Positions 54,995-63,264 of a stretch of 64,000 nt of DNA are shown here, piece by piece. How positions within the stretch are numbered: the first letter of the stretch is position 1; each line of letters begins with the position of its first letter. The stretch spans positions 39,039 to 103,038 of the forward strand of contig CAVBMG010000004.1 of assembly GCA_963596435.1 (NCBI GenBank), written 5' to 3'. Origin of the DNA: COE1 sp963596435 (GTDB lineage Bacteria > Bacillota > Clostridia > Lachnospirales > Lachnospiraceae). The position numbers and the translations under genes are program-made. The notes beneath the pieces are model-generated. The model was not told the origin of the DNA. It saw nothing but the letters and a program-made list of their open reading frames with translations, and did not search any database.

Positions 54995-56398
54995 TCATTT
55001 TTCTTCATAAACCATCTGTTCAAAAGAAACTAATGTTACATTTTGAAGCTGTTTAGCTGATAAAATCAATGCATCATCAAAACCAGACTTAGAAAAAATA
55101 TAATAATATTTATCCTGGTAGGCAAATAACTCGCCTCTTTCCTGTAGGATCTCAAGAACATTAACCCCCACCTTCTCATTCTTCCACTTACATTCACCAA
55201 ATAGTGCCTGTTTATCCAAGACAGACATCAGATCAACTTCTTCCTGCCTTTTCATCCTGGGATTATTACCCCACCACCGGCCTACATCACCAATCGTAAA
55301 TGGAAGCCTAGAATAAATATCTGGTAAATATAGATACTGCTTACATATTTCTTCAAATATATGCCCCATGAAATCACTTAATTGTGGCAATACCAATGTA
55401 CGATATACCTGTTCTCCAACTCCCCTGCTAATACTGCTTATATTCGGTCTGACAAAGCGATACCAAAACAAAAACATACTATCCTCAAGACAATATAATG
55501 TCTTTCGACTTGTAACAGGCTCAGTGACAGGTACTTCTCTTCTCACAATGCCCAGTGCGATCAAAGACGATATCTGGTTGCTGCAACCACTTGTCTCCAA
55601 ACCTGTCTTGGTTGCAATCTCATTTAATTTGCTCGCTCCACCGGCTATTGCAGAAACAATGGAATGATATGTCATAGGTTCCTTTAGCTCTTGTTTCATC
55701 AGATTCACCGGTTCTTCAAACAACCTCCCTGATTCCTCAAAGAAGAGATAAATAATATTCTCATCCAAATTGCATCTCTCATTGATACGCGATAAATACT
55801 CTGGTATTCCTCCAGTTACACCATAAAGGATTGCCTGATCTTCTGCTGAAAAATCCATCAGCATCTGTCTGGACTCAAAAAAGGTAAATGGATGGATCTT
55901 AAATTGCGCTGTTCTTCTTCCATATAACGGACTCTTATATCCCAATACCTGTTCTTCCATAAAACTCATCGAAGAACCACACAAAATCAAAAAAATCCTG
56001 CTGTTCTTCCAACATCCATCTATATGGCTCTGTAGCATTGAAGAAATCGCAGGATAGGAAGCTGCAAGATATGGATACTCATCTATTGCAATGATTACTC
56101 GCTGACCAGATATCGCAATAGTGTCGATATAATCCAAAAGGGCTTCATAATCCAGAAACTCCGCCGTACTTTTCTGTAAGCCTTTCTGGAACAACAGTGC
56201 TTTAGACAAACCATTCAGGTTCTCTTTTCTGGTTCCTTCCACTGCCATATAATAAACGCCTTGCTTTTCATTCATAAATTCACGAATCAGAGTTGTCTTA
56301 CCCACCCGACGTCTTCCGTATAGAACAGCAAATTCAAACTGACTGCTTTCATACATATTATTTAGTTTATTCAATTCACGTTCTCTACCTACAAACAT
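54995..56398 (-). CDS. Archaeal-type ATPase with C-terminal DUF234 nuclease-like domain
   Basis: 467 residues. The N-terminal P-loop ATPase has Walker A GRRRVGKTTLI (about 29-39) and Walker B VIIAIDEYPYL. A winged helix lies in the middle (LNEIATKTGLETSGCSNQIS). The C-terminal DUF234 shows a PD-(D/E)XK-type core (EEVDLMSVLDKQALFGECKW). The family is widespread in gut anaerobes and archaea with no settled function, and it behaves as a mobile gene. It lies inside the segment bounded by 73-bp direct repeats. The frame runs 15 bp short of its partner pseudogene. Confidence 0.88.
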   Translation of the reverse strand: MFVGRERELNKLNNMYESSQFEFAVLYGRRRVGKTTLIREFMNEKQGVYYMAVEGTRKENLNGLSKALLFQKGLQKSTAEFLDYEALLDYIDTIAISGQRVIIAIDEYPYLAASYPAISSMLQSHIDGCWKNSRIFLILCGSSMSFMEEQVLGYKSPLYGRRTAQFKIHPFTFFESRQMLMDFSAEDQAILYGVTGGIPEYLSRINERCNLDENIIYLFFEESGRLFEEPVNLMKQELKEPMTYHSIVSAIAGGASKLNEIATKTGLETSGCSNQISSLIALGIVRREVPVTEPVTSRKTLYCLEDSMFLFWYRFVRPNISSISRGVGEQVYRTLVLPQLSDFMGHIFEEICKQYLYLPDIYSRLPFTIGDVGRWWGNNPRMKRQEEVDLMSVLDKQALFGECKWKNEKVGVNVLEILQERGELFAYQDKYYYIFSKSGFDDALILSAKQLQNVTLVSFEQMVYEEK

Positions 56399-56423
56399 AT
56401 AGCCTCGTTTCTTTGCTAATCGT

Positions 56424-56451
56424 GCAATTAGTAATTGAGCAAATAGTAATT
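56424..56451. promoter_or_regulatory. Tandem 13-bp repeats upstream of the DUF234-ATPase gene
   Basis: GCAATTAGTAATT (56424-56436) and GCAAATAGTAATT (56439-56451) are direct repeats with one mismatch and a 2-bp gap, 26-53 bp upstream of the ATPase start. They may be an operator or part of the promoter. Confidence 0.4.
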
Positions 56452-56494
56452 ATATGCTTATATTAATATTAGATGAAGAGAAATGCAAGTAAAT

Positions 56495-56567
56495 TCAATT
56501 ATGGCAAACCTTACTTTGTCTCTTTTTTACTTCTCAGCCAGGCATCTCTCTTAGTGGAATACAATGC
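56495..56567. repeat. Direct repeat copy 2: 3' end of the intact cytidylyltransferase gene
   Basis: This copy forms the last codons and stop of the gene at 56511-57239 plus 16 bp beyond it. With copy 1 at 53634-53706 it encloses a 2.8-kb segment carrying the DUF234-ATPase and the truncated AAA-ATPase gene. Confidence 0.9.
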
Positions 56568-57239
56568 CTTAAAAATATCTATATCTTCCAGTGTTGTAAT
56601 CTTAATATTCTTATTTGACCCTAATGAAAAATGAAGTTCTGCTCCCAATTCCAACATTAATGTATTTGTATATACTGCATTTGTAATTCCTCTGTTTAAT
56701 GCTTCTTTATGTGCCCATAATGCCTTGCCATATTGATACGCCTGTGGTGTCTGTACTCTCATAATATCATTTCTATCAATGCCATCGCAACCACTCTCTC
56801 CATCTTCTGTACGCATGATCGTTTCCTGACATCGAACAGCAGAAAGCCCAGAACCATATTCTCTGGCTTTTGCAATGCAGTCTGTTATGATCTCCTGTGA
56901 TATCAAAGGACGTACTGCATCATGAATAATCACGATATCGTCCTCTCTGCAATGAGACTCTAATTCCAACAATGCCTTCCTTGCAGATGCCTGTCCATTC
57001 TCACCACCTTCAACGATCCACTTTAGCTTCATAATCCCATACGCCCGTGCATATCCTTCCAACACATCCAGCCAACCATCTATGCAGGATACAATAATTG
57101 CATCCACATCAGGATGATTCTGAAAAGCCTCTAATGTATAAATAATAATTGGCTTATCATATATTGCCAGGAATTGTTTCGGAACAGACTGTTCCGTCCT
57201 GCTTCCACTTCCTCCTGCCAAAATCAATGCTACGTTCAT
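56511..57239 (-). CDS. IspD/TarI-like cytidylyltransferase, intact active site
   Basis: 242 residues. The nucleotide-binding loop LAGGSGSRTEQSVPKQF, DDIVIIHDAVRPL and RVQTPQAYQYG define the IspD/TarI family, which joins CTP to methylerythritol phosphate or to ribitol/glycerol-type phosphates. Placement beside a second paralogue and an epimerase in a polysaccharide cluster favours a wall-polymer precursor (CDP-alditol type) over isoprenoid synthesis. It starts 17 bp after the paralogue. Its last 18 codons are duplicated at 53634-53706. Confidence 0.87.
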   Translation of the reverse strand: MNVALILAGGSGSRTEQSVPKQFLAIYDKPIIIYTLEAFQNHPDVDAIIVSCIDGWLDVLEGYARAYGIMKLKWIVEGGENGQASARKALLELESHCREDDIVIIHDAVRPLISQEIITDCIAKAREYGSGLSAVRCQETIMRTEDGESGCDGIDRNDIMRVQTPQAYQYGKALWAHKEALNRGITNAVYTNTLMLELGAELHFSLGSNKNIKITTLEDIDIFKALYSTKRDAWLRSKKETK

Positions 57240-57256
57240 AGGTGTCCTCCTTGACC

Positions 57257-57967
57257 TTACTCCTGCCTATCTCTATTGCCCATATTGTATAAAGACTTGA
57301 ACATCTCTACATCTTCTACTGTATTGATCTTAATATTTAAATCAGATCCCTTGGATAAATAAACCTTCTGTCCTAATTTTGATACCATGTTATTAGTATC
57401 ATTTTCATTTAAAATTCCCTGTTCTATCGCTTCTTTATGGTATTTCTGCAAGTCTCCCAGGCGATATGTCTGTGGTGTCTGTATTCTTCGAAAAGCATAT
57501 CGGGAAATTGAGCGCAGCCCGCAGATTCCATCATCTGTCAGCATCACATTATCCATAGATGTCACCGCAGATATCCCCATTCCCTGTCTTTTGCAGGAAC
57601 GAATGCTGTCTGAAATGATCTCATCTGACACTAACGGTCTGATTGCATCATGAATAATCACAATATCGTCCTCTTTACAGCTGTGCATCAGCTCATCTGC
57701 TGCCAGTCTTGAAGTGTCCTGCCCTGACACACCACCTGTAATGACCCATTTTAACTTATCAATACGAAACTGCTTTGCATACGCCTGCACCATATTCTCC
57801 CAGCCCTTTAGGCACGCAATCATAATCGCATCCACCTCCGGGTGGTTCTGGAACTTCTGCATCGTATATACAATGATAGGCTTATTATACACATTTACGA
57901 ACTGCTTGGGTATATCCATCTTAAAAGTAGGGTCTACACCACCTGCTAACAATACTGCTATATTCAC
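57257..57967 (-). CDS. IspD/TarI-like cytidylyltransferase paralogue with altered nucleotide loop
   Basis: 236 residues, clearly paralogous to the next gene (same blocks YNKPIIVYTMQKFQNHPEVD, EDDIVIIHDAIRPLVS, RRIQTPQTY). The CTP-binding loop reads LAGGVDPTFKMDIPKQF: the Gly-x-Gly-x-Arg part is replaced, although the PKQF Lys is kept. The change could lower or abolish catalysis, or shift the substrate, so a regulatory or partner role is possible. It lies between the epimerase gene (24 bp) and the intact paralogue (17 bp). Confidence 0.85.
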   Translation of the reverse strand: MNIAVLLAGGVDPTFKMDIPKQFVNVYNKPIIVYTMQKFQNHPEVDAIMIACLKGWENMVQAYAKQFRIDKLKWVITGGVSGQDTSRLAADELMHSCKEDDIVIIHDAIRPLVSDEIISDSIRSCKRQGMGISAVTSMDNVMLTDDGICGLRSISRYAFRRIQTPQTYRLGDLQKYHKEAIEQGILNENDTNNMVSKLGQKVYLSKGSDLNIKINTVEDVEMFKSLYNMGNRDRQE

Positions 57968-57991
57968 GTCATTTCCCCCTTATGCTGCCTT

Positions 57992-59053
57992 TTATCTACA
58001 GTCTCTTAATATCTGAACCGTCTTCTCCAGTCCCTCTTTTATAGGAGTTTTGGCTCTCCATCCTAACTCGTTAATCTTCTTTGTATCCAGAAGTGCTTTC
58101 GTAGCAGTAGAATATCCTGCCTTTTCCACTGCATCCGGTAATTCAAATACTACACGCGAACCAGCTGCCTCTGCAAGAATTCTGGCAAGCTCCTTTAATG
58201 TTATTTCGGAATTCTCATCCGCAACATTATAGGCTTCACCGCTTTTTCCACATAATAATAAATACAAAGCAGCCACTGCTGCATCTACCACATAGGTATA
58301 GGAATATAACTGATTTCCTTCACTCTTCAGAACAATATCCTCACCTGCTGCCGCTTTCCTGATAAACTGAGCGATTGCCTTAGAATCATCCATCCCCATG
58401 GTCGGTCCGTACACCCTTGAGAAACGTCCAATTACAAAATCTTGTCCCTTCTGTGCTGCAAAGGCATTGCATAAAGATTCTGAAAGCCGCTTACTCTCCG
58501 GATAGCCTGCTCTAACAGTGTTACAGTCAATATATCCCAGGTAAGATTCCTCGAACTTGTCCACATCTTTTCTGTTCTCTCCATAGATTTCTACGGAAGA
58601 GAAACTCAGAAAACGCCTGCAATGATGCTCTGCAGCATAGGATAAAAGCTCATATGTACCCGATACGTTGGCAGTAATTGTACCAATCGGATCAGTCGCA
58701 TAAGCCCTTGGATGCGTATTGCTTGCTGCATGAAGAATATAGTCAATATCCCCTAACTCCGGTAAAGGTTGTGATATATCATGGGAAAAGTAGGTGAAAA
58801 AGTCACTATCCCAATAGGGAGCAAAACGTTCCCTGGCTTTTTCCTCATTACGACTGATAGCAATGATATGGATACCTTGAGAAGAGTCATTTATGATATT
58901 ATTATACTGCATAAGAATATCAATGATCACCGATGCAATCATACCTGTAGCACCGGTAATTAAAATTTTACTACCCATTAATTTATTGAGTTGTTCAAAA
59001 TTTATTGCTAATTCTATATCCTGTTGATATATTTCGTTATTGTATAGATTCAT
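57992..59053 (-). CDS. NAD-dependent sugar epimerase/dehydratase
   Basis: 353 residues from ATG 59053 (GAGGGG nine bases ahead; a GTG two codons earlier is possible). It is an extended short-chain dehydrogenase: Rossmann GATGMIAS, Ser in SFSSVEIYG, catalytic Tyr/Lys in YPESKRLSE, and the RFSRVYGP substrate region. It acts on a nucleotide sugar; co-occurrence with two cytidylyltransferases suggests a CDP-linked precursor, which is inference. It belongs to the cell-surface polymer cluster. Confidence 0.88.
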   Translation of the reverse strand: MNLYNNEIYQQDIELAINFEQLNKLMGSKILITGATGMIASVIIDILMQYNNIINDSSQGIHIIAISRNEEKARERFAPYWDSDFFTYFSHDISQPLPELGDIDYILHAASNTHPRAYATDPIGTITANVSGTYELLSYAAEHHCRRFLSFSSVEIYGENRKDVDKFEESYLGYIDCNTVRAGYPESKRLSESLCNAFAAQKGQDFVIGRFSRVYGPTMGMDDSKAIAQFIRKAAAGEDIVLKSEGNQLYSYTYVVDAAVAALYLLLCGKSGEAYNVADENSEITLKELARILAEAAGSRVVFELPDAVEKAGYSTATKALLDTKKINELGWRAKTPIKEGLEKTVQILRDCR

Positions 59054-59079
59054 CCTCACATTCCCCTCGTATAAACTCC

Positions 59080-60291
59080 CTAAAAATCTTTACTCAACAG
59101 AAAGTCTGCAATATGCATGGTTTTAATTCCTTCATAATTTCCACTCACAAATTCATCTGTCCTCAAAACATATTTAGGATAATTATCCTTTATCTCCAGT
59201 AGGCGTTCATACTCTCGCTTTTCTGTCCTTTCAGAATGAATTTCCTGTGTTACCTGCACATACAATTTTTCTCCCTGTCGGCTGGCAACAAAATCGACCT
59301 CTCCGTCTGCCGTCTTACCTATATAAACCTTATATCCACGCCTGCATAATTCCAAATATACAACATTTTCCAGGCTCGATGCTACACTATCAGGTCCATA
59401 CCCTAATACAGAATAGCGCAAAGAGGTATCTGCAAGATAAAATTTCTCCTGCGTCTTGAGAATTTCTTTTCCCTGCAGATCATATCTGGAACACCGATGT
59501 AAAATATAAGCTTTCTCGAGTTTCTCAAGATAGCTGTATACAGTCTCATTATCAATAGAACGTTTCTCAGACTTTAAATAATCAGAAATGGACTTTGCCG
59601 AGAAAGTATTACCCACATTTGAAAAAGTATATTTTACAACTCGTTCCAGCTGATCTACTTTACGAATTTGATTTCTTTTTACGATATCTGAGAAAATGGT
59701 AGAATTATAAATATCACGTACAATTGTGTAAACTTCATCCTGAGAATATGCTCTCAAATGCGTTGCCGGAAAACCACCTAAACGGACATAATCAGCAAGC
59801 TCCTGATGTGGATTTTTCACCTCTGTTACTTCTCTTCTAAAAGAAAGATATTCTTCAAAAGAAAGTGGATATACCTGAAAGGAAACATATCTCCCTGTAA
59901 GATATGTAGCAATCTCTGAAGACATCATACGGGAATTGGAACCGGTAACATATATGTCCACATCATATTCTCCCAAAAAAGAATTTACAACTTTCTCCCA
60001 TCCACTTATTTCCTGAACTTCATCCAAAAAAAGATATGTTCTGCCCTGATCACACAATCCTGCTTTTATCATCTCAAACATCTGCTTTGCAGTCATATCT
60101 TCATATTCCATGGAATCAAAACGCATAGAGATAATATTTCCTTTTGGAATGTGCCTCTCATTTTCAAGCTTTTCCATAATCATCTTCATAATTGTAGATT
60201 TTCCCGATCGCCGAATCCCTGTAAGCACTTTTACAAAAGGAGTGTCCACATATGTCATGATCTTATCCATGTAAAGTGGTCTATTAATCAT
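59080..60291 (-). CDS. AAA_14/DUF4143 ATPase
   Basis: 403 residues from ATG 60291 (GGAGGCGA ahead). The N-terminal AAA_14 domain has Walker A GIRRSGKSTIM and Walker B YLFLDEVQEISGW. The C-terminal DUF4143 domain has the nuclease-like motif DGEVDFVASRQGEKLYVQV. It is a single mobile-type gene with its own promoter region, lying between the glycosyltransferase genes and the epimerase of one cluster. The cellular role of the family is not known. Confidence 0.9.
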   Translation of the reverse strand: MINRPLYMDKIMTYVDTPFVKVLTGIRRSGKSTIMKMIMEKLENERHIPKGNIISMRFDSMEYEDMTAKQMFEMIKAGLCDQGRTYLFLDEVQEISGWEKVVNSFLGEYDVDIYVTGSNSRMMSSEIATYLTGRYVSFQVYPLSFEEYLSFRREVTEVKNPHQELADYVRLGGFPATHLRAYSQDEVYTIVRDIYNSTIFSDIVKRNQIRKVDQLERVVKYTFSNVGNTFSAKSISDYLKSEKRSIDNETVYSYLEKLEKAYILHRCSRYDLQGKEILKTQEKFYLADTSLRYSVLGYGPDSVASSLENVVYLELCRRGYKVYIGKTADGEVDFVASRQGEKLYVQVTQEIHSERTEKREYERLLEIKDNYPKYVLRTDEFVSGNYEGIKTMHIADFLLSKDF

Positions 60292-60351
60292 ATAAATCGC
60301 CTCCACAATTATATTGTACCCCGATTATTGTGTGTTATCAATTATGTTTTG

Positions 60352-60363
60352 CGGTTATAACCG
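60352..60363. promoter_or_regulatory. Palindrome upstream of the AAA_14/DUF4143 gene
   Basis: CGGTTATAACCG is a perfect 12-bp palindrome, extended imperfectly to TTTTG and GTAAAA on either side, 61 bp ahead of the ATPase start. It may be an operator for this gene. Confidence 0.45.
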
Positions 60364-60462
60364 TAAAATTGAAAATTTACATACTTACAATTCCAACAGC
60401 GTCAACTGTTGAAACTCCCTTTCTTCTCCTATAGTATCAATAAACTCTTCTAAATCAATTTT

Positions 60463-61752
60463 TTAGATTACAATCAATTTTTCTTCATCAACTATTTCTT
60501 TTAATGATTGATATATTTCTTTCACATATAAATTAGTTGCAATCAACACATGATCAAAAGTATCTCCATTCAATAATGCTTCCAAACTGTTAATCCTATG
60601 TCCCTGACATTCTGTGTCCCATAATTGCTTATCTTTATCAACTAATCCTAATACCGGAATATGATATGTATCTATGCAATCCAGCAAAAGTCTCGCTGCT
60701 CTTCCCGCAGGATATATATATACTCTCCCTAAGTTTTTGACAAAATCAAGTTGCCTAAAATCAACATATCTTAAAATAGAACCTTCACTTCTTTCTTGTG
60801 GAAATATATTACCAAGAATTACCTTATTCTGGTCATTAGAAACTATTTCCCTATGTAAGGCACATATTCTGTATGCCTTTGAATTTTTGAAATATACTAA
60901 ACCTACGCTTTCAACATCCTTTTCTCTTTCATAAACTTCCCTTTCCCATTGTAAAATATCCCTACGTTCTACATCATCATAAAAACTTCCATTACGAATC
61001 AGTAATTTATCATGACCTATCAACACACTACCCTTCAAGAAAATTCTATTGGACAAATCAGCCATAATCTCATTTGTCTCAAAATAATATGTTTCACTTA
61101 GACATATATTCTTTTTTCTGCTTTTACTAGCCATCTTATTGCTTTCTGATGGTGTCCACCGTTGCTTATGCTTTACATGAAAGGCAAGTTTATTCTTTAT
61201 CTCTCTAACCTTCATACCTGCTTTTACAGCTTCCCCTAAAAACCAATGATCCCATTCTGGTCTTCCCAACATAAATTCTTTATCGGGAAAAACATCTATA
61301 TAATCATTTAAAAAGAAAAAAACATCAATTCCAGAGAAATAGTACTCACCTTCTGTATCCAATTCATTTTCAATATCATAGCGGTGTAAAATCAAAACTG
61401 TATCAGGAGTTGAATAAAAATGAGATTGTAATGCTTCTATGGGCAAATGTTTTAAAAAAATGTCAGAATTGATAATACCACATATTTCTCCTTTATTATT
61501 GTGGCAATTATGCTTTAATGCCTGTAATATATCATAAATATATGGAAAGGGCTTTCCCGTCTGTTCTTTTCCTGAACGTGCAAGCTCTACAAAAGTGATT
61601 TCTTGAAAAAAAGGCCGAAGTAATTTGATTTCTTCAGCCACATTACAAGAAATAACCTCAAAACCTATGTTTTTCCATGTTTGTATTGCCTTAATTTGCT
61701 TTTGAATCTCATATTCATCTTGTGAATACATTAATGATGTTGCTATTAGCAT
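60463..61752 (-). CDS. Glycosyltransferase-like protein with C-terminal Rossmann module
   Basis: 429 residues from ATG 61752, overlapping the previous gene's stop by 7 bp. The N-terminal 200 residues (SLMYSQDEYEIQKQIKAIQT, GIINSDIFLK, RPEWDHWFLGEAVKAG) are closely related to the first part of the next-upstream gene and resemble a surface-polymer glycosyltransferase. A less conserved middle follows. The C-terminus (about 330-429; GRVYIYPAGRAARLLLDCID, VLGLVDKDKQLWD) is a small nucleotide-binding fold like that of PglD-type proteins. After the TAA at 60465-60463 the frame stays open for 25 more codons to 60385. Confidence 0.7.
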   Translation of the reverse strand: MLIATSLMYSQDEYEIQKQIKAIQTWKNIGFEVISCNVAEEIKLLRPFFQEITFVELARSGKEQTGKPFPYIYDILQALKHNCHNNKGEICGIINSDIFLKHLPIEALQSHFYSTPDTVLILHRYDIENELDTEGEYYFSGIDVFFFLNDYIDVFPDKEFMLGRPEWDHWFLGEAVKAGMKVREIKNKLAFHVKHKQRWTPSESNKMASKSRKKNICLSETYYFETNEIMADLSNRIFLKGSVLIGHDKLLIRNGSFYDDVERRDILQWEREVYEREKDVESVGLVYFKNSKAYRICALHREIVSNDQNKVILGNIFPQERSEGSILRYVDFRQLDFVKNLGRVYIYPAGRAARLLLDCIDTYHIPVLGLVDKDKQLWDTECQGHRINSLEALLNGDTFDHVLIATNLYVKEIYQSLKEIVDEEKLIVI

Positions 61753-63264
61753 TCTCTCTCCCCATTCATTTTTATCCACTTTTTTGCATCATATTCATTC
61801 CATACCACTATTTTATCCTCTGGAATTTTACTAATCAACGATTTATATATCTCATCTGCATACATATTCGAAATAATAATTACCTTATCATATTCTTGCA
61901 AATTTCTGAGAACATCTGGGTCGGATACATACAATCCCACAATTATTCTTTTCTGCATTTGCACAGAAGAATCAACAAAACCCAGAAGTTTTACATCTTT
62001 ATCTATCTTCCCGTATTTCAAGACCCAATTTTGTGCAATATATCCTGCTGGATATACATATATCTTTCCTTTGATTTTTTGACTCTCCCATATTTTCTCA
62101 GTATCTTCCTCTATAGAAATACTACTAACACAGATCTGATATATATTACTTTTCTCGTTTACATTTTTTTGAAATACAGATGATATAGATATTGAATTAA
62201 TTTCATGATTAAATTTCTTTAATAATTTTTCATTACAATTTTCAGGTTTTAACTTATGAGAAATGTTTCCCCTCCAATATACGGCAAGTTTCATATGCCT
62301 AAGATTATAGCATTCTGCAATCCAAAGGCATAAATCAACCATAGTGCATGTAACTATAGTAAAATAGGGGATTTCTATCACATAATCATACTCTTTCTCT
62401 ATAAGATCGCCTTTTTTATAAAAATCTATTTTTTTATGTGTTTGTAAAGTCCAATGCTCAATAGTTCTATCTCCAGCCTTAACAGCAACTCTTTTTCTTC
62501 TCATTTCATCTGGGACAAAACAAATCTGCAAATCAGTTCTAGACATTATATTCCAAAAAAAATCTTTTATAAAAAAAACAGCATTTTTATCTTCTACATC
62601 TTTAAAATATTTATGGCATAAACCCTGACAAATATAATCAACATCTCCAGCGTTCCATTGTACAGGATNNNNNNNNNNGTACAGGATGCCGTTTATGAAA
62701 AAGAACAGGATTAACAACTTCTTTTATTTGAATATGATTAATTGAAAAAAAAATGGGAAGCCAGTAATCCCATACAATTTGTCCCATTATTAAACCGTCA
62801 TCGTTTATCATTTCAATATTTTTTTTATTTAATAAAAAGAAATCGATGCCTCCAATATACATTGTAGAATCTAATGTTTCTGCATCTTCTAATTTATCAA
62901 CATCATTTCTTCTCATAAAAAGAACCTTATCCAAGGCTTCTCTATATATATAATTATATAAATCTTTAGAAATTTTTTGCATATAAATGTCTGAATTTAT
63001 AATGCCACCAACGCTATCTATCTTTTCTTTTAAAATTTGAAGCATATCGTAAATGTACGGACATGGCCTTCCTATTATTTGTCTGGCATCTCTAGTTACC
63101 TCAATAAATTCCACTTTGGGAAAAAATTCTCGGACTTCATGTATCTCACCACTACTATTACAAGAAATAACCTGGAAGCCATTTGTTATCCATGAGTTAA
63201 TTGCCTCCTGTTGATTTGCTATGTTTTTAGGAGCTATTGACGTTACCAGTACGATTTTTTTCAT
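61746..63264 (-). CDS. Glycosyltransferase-like protein with C-terminal Rossmann module, interrupted only by an assembly gap
   Basis: The gap of ten Ns (62669-62678) splits this gene into two apparent frames. Both flanks end in GTACAGGAT. Merging that 9-bp overlap leaves exactly 1500 bp, one frame of 499 residues with the seam HKRHPVQWNAGD, which aligns with the paralogue downstream. The N-terminal part (GGIINSDIYMQKISKD, MYIGGIDFFLLNKKN) is glycosyltransferase-like. The C-terminal part (GKIYVYPAGYIAQNWVLKYG, LLGFVDSSVQM) is the same Rossmann module as in the two neighbours. It overlaps the gene upstream by 4 bp (ATGA), with GGAGGAAG ahead of its ATG. Confidence 0.8.
62669..62678. other. Assembly gap (10 Ns) with matching flanks
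   Basis: GTACAGGAT occurs immediately on both sides of the Ns (62660-62668 and 62679-62687). The gap is probably an artificial scaffold join of two overlapping contigs, with no missing sequence. Confidence 0.88.

Noticed and set aside
60394..60411. Inverted repeat CAACAG-CGTCAA-CTGTTG as an operator or terminator
   Set aside because: It lies inside the 25-codon open tail that continues the frame of the 60463-61752 gene, where its codons read as ordinary protein, and no T-run follows it.
62638..62717. Two separate short genes on either side of the Ns
   Set aside because: The flanking 9-bp overlap and exact frame restoration show one gene.
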